From positions 25,488-31,232 of the forward strand of contig PAVX01000016.1 of the NCBI GenBank assembly GCA_002713285.1: 5,745 bases of DNA. Direction: 5' to 3'. Within the stretch, counting starts at the first letter, position 1. Each line of letters starts with the position of its first letter. The notes beneath the pieces were generated by a model, which saw only the letters and a list, made by a program, of their open reading frames with translations, did not search any database and was not told where the DNA came from. Of the stretch, positions 1 to 5,745 are shown in pieces. The position numbers were made by a program, and so were the translations under genes. Source of the stretch: Flavobacteriales bacterium (GTDB lineage Bacteria; Bacteroidota; Bacteroidia; Flavobacteriales; TMED113).

Positions 1-542
1 AGTCCATTTGCTGATAATTCAGCAGCACTCTCTGAAATCATTTTTACTGTAACACCTGCTGACATGCTATATGTAAACTTCTTAGCATATGAAAGAGCTA
101 TATTCATGAATTGAGGAGAAAAAGTACCAATACCACCATCAGGATTTTCAAATGTTGTTCTTTCAATATCTCCAAAATCTAAAGACATTACTGATAATGC
201 CATAACACCAGTATCTCCAATCTTTTGAGCAAATCCAAATGCATTTATTGATATATCTGCAAACCAAGAAGCATGTGAAAAGACAAGCTCAGTACCATTA
301 ACACCTGTTAAACCCGCAACATTAAGAAAAACACTTTCTAATCCTCTTACAGATGCTGTGTTAGCACCAGACATTCCTGAACTTTGTGCCCAAGGGTTTA
401 TTAACAACTCCGATGCTCCTGCTTCCCCAGTACGTGAATCACCTTCTTCTTGTCCAAATACCGACAAAGAAAGGAGGGAACATAAACAAAGAAATGATAT
501 TTTTTTTATACTAATTTTCATAAATAATATTTTATTAACCAT
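1..542 (-). CDS. PorV/PorQ-family outer-membrane protein, N-terminal part (runs off left edge)
   Basis: This open frame starts at 542 and continues past position 1, giving 180 codons without a stop, so only the N-terminal part is present. It begins with a signal peptide: a Lys-rich stretch (KISIKK), a hydrophobic core (ISFLCLCSLLSLSVFG) and likely cleavage before QEEGDSR. The mature part reads GEAGASELLINPWAQSSGMS, then ANTASVRGLESVFLNVAGL, followed by Gly/Phe-rich alternating strands and a GDIERTTFENPDGGIGTFSP segment. This matches my recollection of the PorV/PorQ family, which are FadL-like 14-strand outer-membrane barrels. PorV (LptO) binds the C-terminal domain of T9SS cargo and delivers it to the attachment complex; PorQ helps deliver A-LPS. 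This is probably a paralogue and not the housekeeping PorV, because it sits 9 nt after a large T9SS cargo gene and has FLNVAGL where classical members have an NPA-type motif. A second in-frame ATG at 521 gives a more compact signal peptide (MKISIKK...) and may be the true start. The family call is firm; the cargo-shuttle role is inferred. Confidence 0.86.
   Translation of the reverse strand, partial: MVNKILFMKISIKKISFLCLCSLLSLSVFGQEEGDSRTGEAGASELLINPWAQSSGMSGANTASVRGLESVFLNVAGLTGVNGTELVFSHASWFADISINAFGFAQKIGDTGVMALSVMSLDFGDIERTTFENPDGGIGTFSPQFMNIALSYAKKFTYSMSAGVTVKMISESAAELSANG
450..542 (-). other. Signal peptide of the PorV-family protein, with two possible starts
   Basis: From the ATG at 542 the leader is MVNKILFMKISIKKISFLCL plus CSLLSLSVFGQ; from the ATG at 521 it is seven residues shorter and starts MKISIKK. 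Both give a basic n-region and a hydrophobic core ending in VFG before Gln, a common end in Bacteroidota leaders. The two Cys residues lie inside the hydrophobic core and do not make a convincing lipobox. The shorter form has a textbook length; the longer form has the more typical short spacing to the upstream stop. Confidence 0.65.
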
Positions 543-554
543 TTTTTAATTTTA
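540..554 (-). promoter_or_regulatory. Stop-start junction giant protein/PorV-like gene
   Basis: On the minus strand the TAA of the giant gene is followed by nine A/T bases (AATTAAAAA) and then ATG. There is no Shine-Dalgarno motif and no terminator hairpin, so the PorV-like gene should be expressed on the same transcript. If the second ATG at 521 is the true start, the spacer grows to 30 bases, still without room for an obvious terminator. Confidence 0.55.
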
Positions 555-3500
555 AAAACTATCTAAGTCAACCGGTCTTAAAGCACCAAACCATTTTAAC
601 ACTTTCTCACCCGCTTCGCCTGCATCAACATGAATAATATATATACCTGAAGCAATTGCGATATTATAATTATTTTTCAAATCCCATTCCCAATATGAAA
701 TGTCATTATCCTTACTATACTGCCTAACTAAGTTTCCATTAACTGTATAAATTGAAATTGTACACGTTCTTGGTAAATTTGTGATTTTAACTTTAGTATC
801 AACCTGACCTTCTTCGTACCCAGATGTTCCATAATAAGGATTAGGAACAATATTAACTTGATCTAAACCATCTTTTTTAGCCTGATCATCATCTAAAATA
901 GTTAAAATTTCAGATGAGTTAAATTTATAATATGGATAACCGTTATTAACTAAAGCGTTCGACTCTTCATTTGCTAACACACTAAATTGTCTAAAACCAT
1001 AACCTTCTTGAACACGAGCTCTAATTACAATCTCATTACTTAACCAGTCTTTATCCGGGTTTGGATACCAATTTCCTACCCATTGTATATGAGGTATAAC
1101 TTGTTTTTTTCTTAAAGGGTTCCAAGCAGTAGATTCACCACTTCCAGTATAAGACGAATAATGTGGATTGTCTTCTTGATTATCTCCTGCATATTCTGTA
1201 TCTAGAATAAATACAGCATGACCTCCATTTAAACTAACATTATTTGAAGCAGTACTAAAAGATCCAGCACCACCATTAAGATCAATATCGGTATTTGGTG
1301 TAGGGTTAAATAACATATCATCAGCATTATGTTCAGCGCCTAATGATGAATTTTCTGAAAACATCATATTAAGTCTTCTACCTGTAGAAACATCCACCGC
1401 ATAACCCGGAAACCAACCCCAACCATTGTCAGAATTAAAACCATTACCTGTTTGATCTTCATTCCCATCTTTATCAACATTAGGATCTAATCTTAAATCC
1501 CATTTTTCTTCTCCATTTTCTCCCGTTGCATACATCACCTCCCATGGATAATCTGAGTCATCCTCATCCACTCCAAAAGGCCACAGAGGACCATTAGATT
1601 GATCTACTGGGATATCACCTGGACCTATCCATTCTAAAGTTGCTTCAGACATGTCAAGCACAGGACATCTAGTCCATAATGTCTTATCTTGTGTTAAAAC
1701 CACATCAACACTATTTAAGTTGTCAAGTGTACATTCTGTTTTCCAATCATAAAACGCTAATCCACCCCCTACTGTATCTATTGAGTTAATGACATTCGCA
1801 GTAGTCGATGTAGAATTTCTACCCTTATAATCAGAACTAACTAACTTGTATGGAACCAGCCATTGATTTTCATGCACACCATTTGGATCAAGTGGATTTT
1901 GTTGATCTGAGGTACCTGCCGGATCAAGTGGATTTCCATTCACAGAAATATCACCATAAGAATGATATGGAGCTAAAACTCCATCACTTTGAGAAAAACT
2001 ATTTGTTCCCGAACGAACCCAATCCAATGGTCTTAAAAATGGTACAAATTGCCAGACATCATCAATATCAGGCACACTTTGAATCCACAAGTTGTCAATT
2101 GCATCACTCCATTCAGCACTTTGTGTTAAATCTAACATTTCTTGAGAAGATAAATTTAAATCCCAAAATAATTCATCTAAAAATGGATTAGATACAACTG
2201 GCGTCCCTTGCGGACAAGAAAGACAACCTAAATTATCTGCTTGACCTGACTCTAAAGAAGGTACGGCTTTAAATGTCACACCTAAACCCCAATCTGGTAA
2301 AACTTGCTGAGCTTGATCAATCATAGAATTAGCAGACTGTATAGTTGTACTATCACCATTTTCAATTTTTGTTAAAGACCACTTAGCATTCACAATCATA
2401 GTGTCAACAAGATCAACACTTCCAAGATGATTATCATTAAATTCTGATTGAATATCAGTCACTGTAAAAATAAAATCAGCATCTGGCACAGACAATGGAT
2501 CTATTACTGTAATATCTGCTGGAGACATATTTTGACGATAATATAAAGTGTCTGCAAATAAGTTATTTGCAATTTCATTTCTACAGCTAGAAGTTAATTC
2601 TACAAAATTACCACCATTACCTTTTCCTGCTAACCCCATCTGAGAAGGCCTAGCACCATAAGCAGCAGTAGGGACATCTCCAAAAGACTGTGTTTTATGA
2701 GGAATAATAGTATATGTTTTAATATTTTTTCTACCTGCTAAATATGGTTGTTTTTGTCCCATATTACTAGGTCCATAGGGATTAACTGGATCTAAAGACT
2801 GGAATGGAATCTCAGGAGCATAAGGCATATATTCATTATAAGCATATGCAATAGCCATAAAATAATATGGTTTATTATTAATTAAATCCGTATTACCTGT
2901 AGCAAACCTATCTTCCGTAATTCTGAATGAATGACTAATACCAGAATTCGCTGCACTCAAAGTCATGTTTTGAGGAACATAGACATTAGGTCCTACACTT
3001 TCATCTAATTGATAATTAACTAAATTAGCTATTGGCGTTGTGTCGTCAGTAGGCGTATATACTATTTCACCATCTAAAGTTCTATAATTTTCAACATCGC
3101 ATTGAAACACCATAAAAGCTTTATCAGGATTATATAATTCTGTTGATGAAACATATTGATCTTTTAACTGAAATACTTGATATCCTTCAAATTTATATGT
3201 TTTATCAATTGATAAATTACCATCTTCATATATAGGTGTTCCATTTACTAAAACTTCATCGCCTTCTGAATTGATTATGGTATCATAATTAAAGCCTATA
3301 GTAGTCGTTGATAAAACATCTGAAATAAATGGATCTTCTTCTAAATACTGAGTAGCATAATTATTAGAATTTTCTGCATTTGTCAAATTGATAATAATTT
3401 CTTTATCTAATTCAACAAAACTTACATCTGGAGCACTTGGTCCATCAATAACTTCAAAACAAATATCAAATAATGTTTGAGCTTTAGTATCTGCAATTTT

Positions 3501-5024
3501 CATTAATTCAACAGAAGCAAAATTATTACCTTCTGCTGCTCTTGCCCAAACAACACCAGTAGTAATATAATTTACTGCTCCCGGCTCTAATGTAAAAGGT
3601 CCTGCTGATTGTAAAAACCTTCTGTCAGCAGGATCATTCCCTGCAGTTATTTCTGTCCATGAACCATATAAAGGAGAAAAATCAGGATCTGTGTCATCAG
3701 GGAACATAAAATTACATTCTGGATTTGATGCTTCCCAACCAGTACCTCCATATGTCATTGGTTGACCATTTTTCCAAATACCTTTTAAGTATCCGTAATA
3801 GTGTGTAGCATTTTCTGGATTTCCAAAATCAGAAAAATCATTATTGTAGTAAACAAATTTGGACATAATAATTTGCTCACCTGGCTCATCTATGGTACCG
3901 TCTCTATCATTATCAATTCCATCACCGCTATCTGCTAGAGGACCTCTAAAGAAATCAACACCAATAGCTGGAGGAGGATCATCAGAATCATAATTATATC
4001 CAGCCGTTCCATCATCATCCGCATCTCCATTATAACAATAACCTAATCCCAAACCTACATCACAACCAACATAATCATCCTGATAATTTCCAAGATCTGG
4101 ATCAACCCATTGACCAAAATAAGCTTCATTTAAAACACTGGTAGAACGATTTAAAATTTTATAACTATAAAAAGTCATATTATTAATTTCATCATTAGTT
4201 GTAAAACCAAATGCTTGTGCTTGAATTTCAAGACCTATTGCAGATTCTGATCCTGTTTCTGTATGAATATTTCCATTATCATTAAACACCCACCATAATG
4301 TTTGATCTCCAAATAAAACATCATCATTTTTACAATCTTTTACACCTTCTAAATCATATCCTGGATAATCTCCTGCTCCAGGATTATAAATACCATCACC
4401 GTCTACATCTTCAAATGGTGCTAAATAATCAAAAGTACCATCTACTTCAATTCTATCAGCAGGCCAGTCTGAAATGCCTGGTGACATTCCTTCATAATTA
4501 GGATAAGATACTGCAACATCACAATTAGGATCCGCTAAACATTCATTGTAACCAACAAAATCTTCTACTTCTTGTCTTGTTACAACAAAATGTTTATCGA
4601 AATCAGAACATACATCTGCCCCAACTGTACCATATTCATCGCTTGCTACATCTGCATTAAGAGGACCTGGCCAAAAATCATTACCATCCTGTCTATAAGT
4701 CATTCCTGCTACCTTTAAGTTTCCTTGATCATCAAGCCCACCAATCCATAATGCTCCTGCAAACATTGAATGCTTATCACTATCTTTTGGGATTTCATAC
4801 TTACCATTGTCTAAATCCCACCACATATCACCACCTGCTAAAATAGTGGTTCTGACATTATTGACATTTAATTCTGTTTGTGCGGTAGCAGCTAAACAAC
4901 CTGCAGCAATAAATCTATAATTATTATTATCTGTATCATTTGGATTTGGTACATTTTCTTTTCCACTTGAATTTAAAAATCCAATAAAAAGTATTAATAA
5001 CGTTGAACTTATATATTTTTTCAT
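552..5024 (-). CDS. Giant secreted T9SS cargo protein, 1490 aa, function unknown
   Basis: The protein is 1490 residues, roughly 160 kDa, and acidic. Residues 1-20 form a signal peptide (MKKYISSTLLILFIGFLNSS) for Sec export; there is no lipobox Cys, and the first Cys is C43. Residues about 43-530 form a long Trp/Gly/Asp-rich region with recognisable blocks: GGDMWWDLDNGKYEIPK (64-80), HSMFAGALWIGGLDDQGNLK (85-104), GDQTLWWVFND (239-249), WVDPDLGNYQDDYVGCD (306-322) and DRRFLQSAGPFTLEPGAVN (467-485). Within it lie Asp-rich loops at 206-219, 334-346 and 367-383. Residues about 527-735 start GPSAPDVSF and end NNKPYYFMAIAYAYNEY, which suggests a fibronectin III-like sandwich with insertions. C934-x-x-C937 may form a disulphide. 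Residues 1390-1490 are a type A-like T9SS sorting domain (IVPNPYYG ... SGIYIIHVDAGEAGEKVLKW). I recall similar large proteins in many Bacteroidota beside a TonB receptor and a PorV-family gene, but know of no assigned function and see no catalytic motif. ATG at 5024 is chosen because it opens the signal peptide and lies 4 nt after the upstream stop. Translational coupling is likely. The T9SS call is strong. Confidence 0.95.
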   Translation of the reverse strand: MKKYISSTLLILFIGFLNSSGKENVPNPNDTDNNNYRFIAAGCLAATAQTELNVNNVRTTILAGGDMWWDLDNGKYEIPKDSDKHSMFAGALWIGGLDDQGNLKVAGMTYRQDGNDFWPGPLNADVASDEYGTVGADVCSDFDKHFVVTRQEVEDFVGYNECLADPNCDVAVSYPNYEGMSPGISDWPADRIEVDGTFDYLAPFEDVDGDGIYNPGAGDYPGYDLEGVKDCKNDDVLFGDQTLWWVFNDNGNIHTETGSESAIGLEIQAQAFGFTTNDEINNMTFYSYKILNRSTSVLNEAYFGQWVDPDLGNYQDDYVGCDVGLGLGYCYNGDADDDGTAGYNYDSDDPPPAIGVDFFRGPLADSGDGIDNDRDGTIDEPGEQIIMSKFVYYNNDFSDFGNPENATHYYGYLKGIWKNGQPMTYGGTGWEASNPECNFMFPDDTDPDFSPLYGSWTEITAGNDPADRRFLQSAGPFTLEPGAVNYITTGVVWARAAEGNNFASVELMKIADTKAQTLFDICFEVIDGPSAPDVSFVELDKEIIINLTNAENSNNYATQYLEEDPFISDVLSTTTIGFNYDTIINSEGDEVLVNGTPIYEDGNLSIDKTYKFEGYQVFQLKDQYVSSTELYNPDKAFMVFQCDVENYRTLDGEIVYTPTDDTTPIANLVNYQLDESVGPNVYVPQNMTLSAANSGISHSFRITEDRFATGNTDLINNKPYYFMAIAYAYNEYMPYAPEIPFQSLDPVNPYGPSNMGQKQPYLAGRKNIKTYTIIPHKTQSFGDVPTAAYGARPSQMGLAGKGNGGNFVELTSSCRNEIANNLFADTLYYRQNMSPADITVIDPLSVPDADFIFTVTDIQSEFNDNHLGSVDLVDTMIVNAKWSLTKIENGDSTTIQSANSMIDQAQQVLPDWGLGVTFKAVPSLESGQADNLGCLSCPQGTPVVSNPFLDELFWDLNLSSQEMLDLTQSAEWSDAIDNLWIQSVPDIDDVWQFVPFLRPLDWVRSGTNSFSQSDGVLAPYHSYGDISVNGNPLDPAGTSDQQNPLDPNGVHENQWLVPYKLVSSDYKGRNSTSTTANVINSIDTVGGGLAFYDWKTECTLDNLNSVDVVLTQDKTLWTRCPVLDMSEATLEWIGPGDIPVDQSNGPLWPFGVDEDDSDYPWEVMYATGENGEEKWDLRLDPNVDKDGNEDQTGNGFNSDNGWGWFPGYAVDVSTGRRLNMMFSENSSLGAEHNADDMLFNPTPNTDIDLNGGAGSFSTASNNVSLNGGHAVFILDTEYAGDNQEDNPHYSSYTGSGESTAWNPLRKKQVIPHIQWVGNWYPNPDKDWLSNEIVIRARVQEGYGFRQFSVLANEESNALVNNGYPYYKFNSSEILTILDDDQAKKDGLDQVNIVPNPYYGTSGYEEGQVDTKVKITNLPRTCTISIYTVNGNLVRQYSKDNDISYWEWDLKNNYNIAIASGIYIIHVDAGEAGEKVLKWFGALRPVDLDSF
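555..857 (-). other. T9SS C-terminal sorting domain (type A-like) of the giant protein
   Basis: Residues 1390-1490 carry the usual order of a type A sorting domain. PNPYYG opens it (P1394-N1395-P1396), followed by a beta strand KVKITNLP, a second strand CTISIYTVNGNLVRQY, WEWDL, and then SGIYIIHVDAG with the EKVLKW strand. In known systems this domain is recognised by the T9SS translocon and PorV, then removed by the PorU sortase or kept as an anchor. Two things are unusual: an extra YYGTSGYEEGQVDT stretch between PNP and the first strand, and a tail FGALRPVDLDSF after the strand where most type A domains stop. Which sorting type it belongs to is inferred from pattern only. Confidence 0.85.
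1885..1935 (-). repeat. Short direct repeat coding two NPLDP units
   Basis: The 15-base string GGATCAAGTGGATTT (plus strand) occurs at 1885-1899 and again at 1921-1935, 36 bases apart. On the coding strand the copies give NPLDP at residues 1032-1036 and 1043-1047 region, in the stretch GNPLDPAG ... QNPLDPNG. The 36-base period equals 12 codons, so a change in copy number would keep the frame. Only two copies exist, so this is a small local duplication and not a repeat domain. Confidence 0.6.
3876..3926 (-). other. Calcium-loop-like motif 3 of the giant protein
   Basis: Residues 367-383 read GDGIDNDRDGTIDEPGE. This DGIDND-x-DG-x-IDE pattern is common in secreted bacterial proteins and resembles paired calcium-binding loops. 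It follows the conserved GVDFFRGPLAD block directly, so it is part of the core of the N-terminal region and not a separate repeat domain. Confidence 0.6.
3987..4025 (-). other. Asp-rich loop 2 of the giant protein
   Basis: Residues 334-346 read DADDDGTAGYNYD, placed just after the GLGYCYNG block. The Asp spacing suits a metal loop but is less regular than the two neighbouring motifs, so this one is the weakest of the three. Confidence 0.45.
4368..4409 (-). other. Calcium-loop-like motif 1 of the giant protein
   Basis: Residues 206-219 read DVDGDGIYNPGAGD. The DxDGDG spacing is that of dockerin and thrombospondin type 3 calcium loops, in which alternating Asp side chains hold the ion. The following YNPGAGDYP is unlike either family in detail, so calcium binding is inferred from the Asp spacing only. 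Confidence 0.6.
4965..5024 (-). other. Signal peptide of the giant protein
   Basis: Residues 1-20 have a short basic n-region (MKK), a hydrophobic core (TLLILFIGFL) and a small polar end (NSSGKE). No Ala-x-Ala site is obvious, so cleavage near residues 20-21 is a guess. No Cys occurs here, which argues against a SusD-like lipoprotein. Sec export to the periplasm is the first step expected of any T9SS cargo. Confidence 0.8.
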
Positions 5025-5031
5025 TTATTTA
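5022..5031 (-). promoter_or_regulatory. Stop-start junction receptor/giant protein, likely translational coupling
   Basis: Read on the minus strand, the junction is TAA-ATAA-ATG: the receptor stop is separated from the next start by four bases. There is no purine-rich Shine-Dalgarno motif; the leader is A/T-only just before the start, as is usual in Bacteroidota. Reinitiation by ribosomes that finish the receptor gene is a plausible way to tie the output of the two genes together. No room exists for a separate promoter or terminator. Confidence 0.6.
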
Positions 5032-5745
5032 AAAGTTTACTTGCATACCTAATTTAATTAATCTTGGTCGAACATAATTATCAGGATTATTGACCTTTAA
5101 TGTATATTGATCAGAAAATGCCATTGGATTCACCTGTTGAGAAACATATTGTTCTCCTTCAGCAGAAGATAGATATCCATCATCATCGGGGTTTCCTGTG
5201 TACCTATAAACATTAACAATATTATCAGCATTCAATAAGTTTTCAATCATCATATAAATATTCATACCTAAATCTCTATTATCTGAAAGCTTAAATTTTA
5301 TCTTTTTATTAATTCTTAAATCTGTCCTGAATGTCCATGGCTCACGCGCTCCATTTACACTACCTTCTAAAGTAGACCTTGTATTAACTCCAAATTGTGC
5401 TACTGCTAAAATATTTGATTGCTGACTGTAAGGTCTTCCTGATCCAGCAGATAATACAAGATTAGCTCCAAATCCTTCCAATATATTTTTTCCAAATAAT
5501 ACTGGTCCATTATAATTCGATCCATATCCATAACGATAGTCAATATTGGCTGTTATATTATGACGCTGGTCAAAATCAAGTGGTAATGTAGTTCTTAAAT
5601 TAGGAAAGCCATCATTTACTAATTGTTGTGCTGTTGTTGATGATGAACCTGTACCATCAGCAAATTGTAAAGTATAATTTGCAGTTAAAGAAACATTATT
5701 TTGTCTTCTTAAATCATAACCAAAAGAAAATCCTTTTACAGTCCC
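5029..5745 (-). CDS. TonB-dependent receptor, C-terminal beta-barrel part (start outside window)
   Basis: The frame is open from the right edge to a TAA at 5029-5031, giving 238 codons of the C-terminal end; no start codon is visible as a true start. The protein reads as outer-membrane barrel strands: SFGYDLRRQNNVSLTANYTL, then NLRTTLPLDFDQRHNITANI, then GFGANLVLSAGSGRPYSQQS, then PWTFRTDLRINKKI, MNIYMMIENLLNADN and a final strand RLIKLGMQVNF ending in Phe, the BAM recognition residue. The DQRH block, the SAGSGRPY block and the N-L-L/F-N-A-x-N block are hallmarks I associate with the last strands of TonB-dependent receptors in Bacteroidota, usually those with an N-terminal carboxypeptidase-regulatory-like domain. 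The plug domain and TonB box would lie off the right edge. Between the last strands sits an acidic loop, NPDDDGYLSSAE. The substrate cannot be inferred. The gene is directly followed, after 4 nt, by the giant T9SS cargo gene, so the two are probably co-transcribed. A TTG at 5479-5481 is an internal Leu codon, not a start. Confidence 0.9.
   Translation of the reverse strand, partial: GTVKGFSFGYDLRRQNNVSLTANYTLQFADGTGSSSTTAQQLVNDGFPNLRTTLPLDFDQRHNITANIDYRYGYGSNYNGPVLFGKNILEGFGANLVLSAGSGRPYSQQSNILAVAQFGVNTRSTLEGSVNGAREPWTFRTDLRINKKIKFKLSDNRDLGMNIYMMIENLLNADNIVNVYRYTGNPDDDGYLSSAEGEQYVSQQVNPMAFSDQYTLKVNNPDNYVRPRLIKLGMQVNF
5158..5193 (-). other. EF-hand-like acidic loop in the receptor barrel
   Basis: The 12 residues NPDDDGYLSSAE fit the EF-hand loop pattern at the main positions: acidic or Asn at 1, 3 and 5, Gly at 6, a hydrophobic Leu at 8 and Glu at 12. 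Position 1 is Asn instead of the usual Asp. The loop lies between the penultimate and last strands of the barrel. Flanking EF-hand helices are not evident. I recall similar D-D-D-G-Y-L loops in related receptors, so it is probably a family trait. Confidence 0.5.

Noticed and set aside
358..549. Plus-strand open frame of 63 codons
   Set aside because: It lies antisense to the signal peptide and start of the PorV-like gene, has no family resemblance and ends in low-complexity Ile/Phe/Asn sequence from the AT-rich junction.
540..554. Terminator or separate promoter between the giant gene and the PorV-like gene
   Set aside because: The spacer is nine A/T bases with no dyad symmetry and no room for promoter elements.
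1850..2191. Plus-strand open frame of 113 codons
   Set aside because: It is fully antisense to the giant gene; its His/Gln/Leu-rich composition is what the reverse complement of Asp/Asn-rich codons produces.
3876..4409. Thrombospondin type 3 or dockerin domain in the giant protein
   Set aside because: The Asp-rich loops are single, unevenly spaced and embedded in other conserved sequence, without the tandem periodicity those domains need.
4298..4501. Plus-strand open frame of 67 codons
   Set aside because: It is antisense to the Asp-rich part of the giant gene and made mostly of His and Leu, a compositional shadow.
4965..5024. Giant protein as a SusD-like surface lipoprotein paired with a SusC-like receptor
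   Set aside because: There is no lipobox Cys in the leader, the protein is about three times the usual SusD length, and the C-terminus is a T9SS sorting domain.
5029..5481. A 150-codon gene starting at 5481
   Set aside because: The supposed start is a TTG inside an uninterrupted frame that continues to the right edge with clear TonB receptor barrel sequence, so it is an internal Leu codon.

Overview
The window is a fragment of an AT-rich genome (about one third G+C by eye). All coding is on the minus strand. The protein families point to the Bacteroidota: a TonB-dependent receptor barrel, a very large secreted protein with a type IX secretion (T9SS) C-terminal signal, and a PorV/PorQ-family outer-membrane protein. 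The gene starts lack Shine-Dalgarno motifs and have A/T-rich leaders, which fits that phylum. Family resemblance, recalled and not searched, suggests a marine or free-living flavobacterial or cytophagal lineage. The species cannot be named from this sequence.

Layout, in the direction of transcription (right to left): (1) 5745-5029, the last 238 codons of a TonB-dependent receptor, whose start lies beyond the right edge. (2) After a 4-nt gap, 5024-552, a 1490-residue secreted protein with an N-terminal signal peptide, several Asp/Gly-rich loops resembling calcium sites, a central fibronectin-like segment and a C-terminal T9SS sorting domain. (3) After a 9-nt gap, 542-1, the first 180 codons of a PorV/PorQ-family protein, which runs off the left edge. 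No intergenic stretch is longer than 9 nt. There are no RNA genes, mobile elements, CRISPR arrays or terminators. Any promoter must lie upstream of the receptor gene, outside the window.

The tight spacing indicates one operon. The inferred working model is a cell-surface module. The receptor and the PorV-like protein sit in the outer membrane. The giant protein crosses that membrane through the T9SS and is displayed or released. PorV proteins are known to shuttle T9SS cargo carrying C-terminal domains, so the PorV paralogue encoded next to the cargo may be its dedicated partner. The substrate and physiological role of the module cannot be read from the sequence. This three-gene module, and above all its large protein of unknown function, is the most interesting content of the window.
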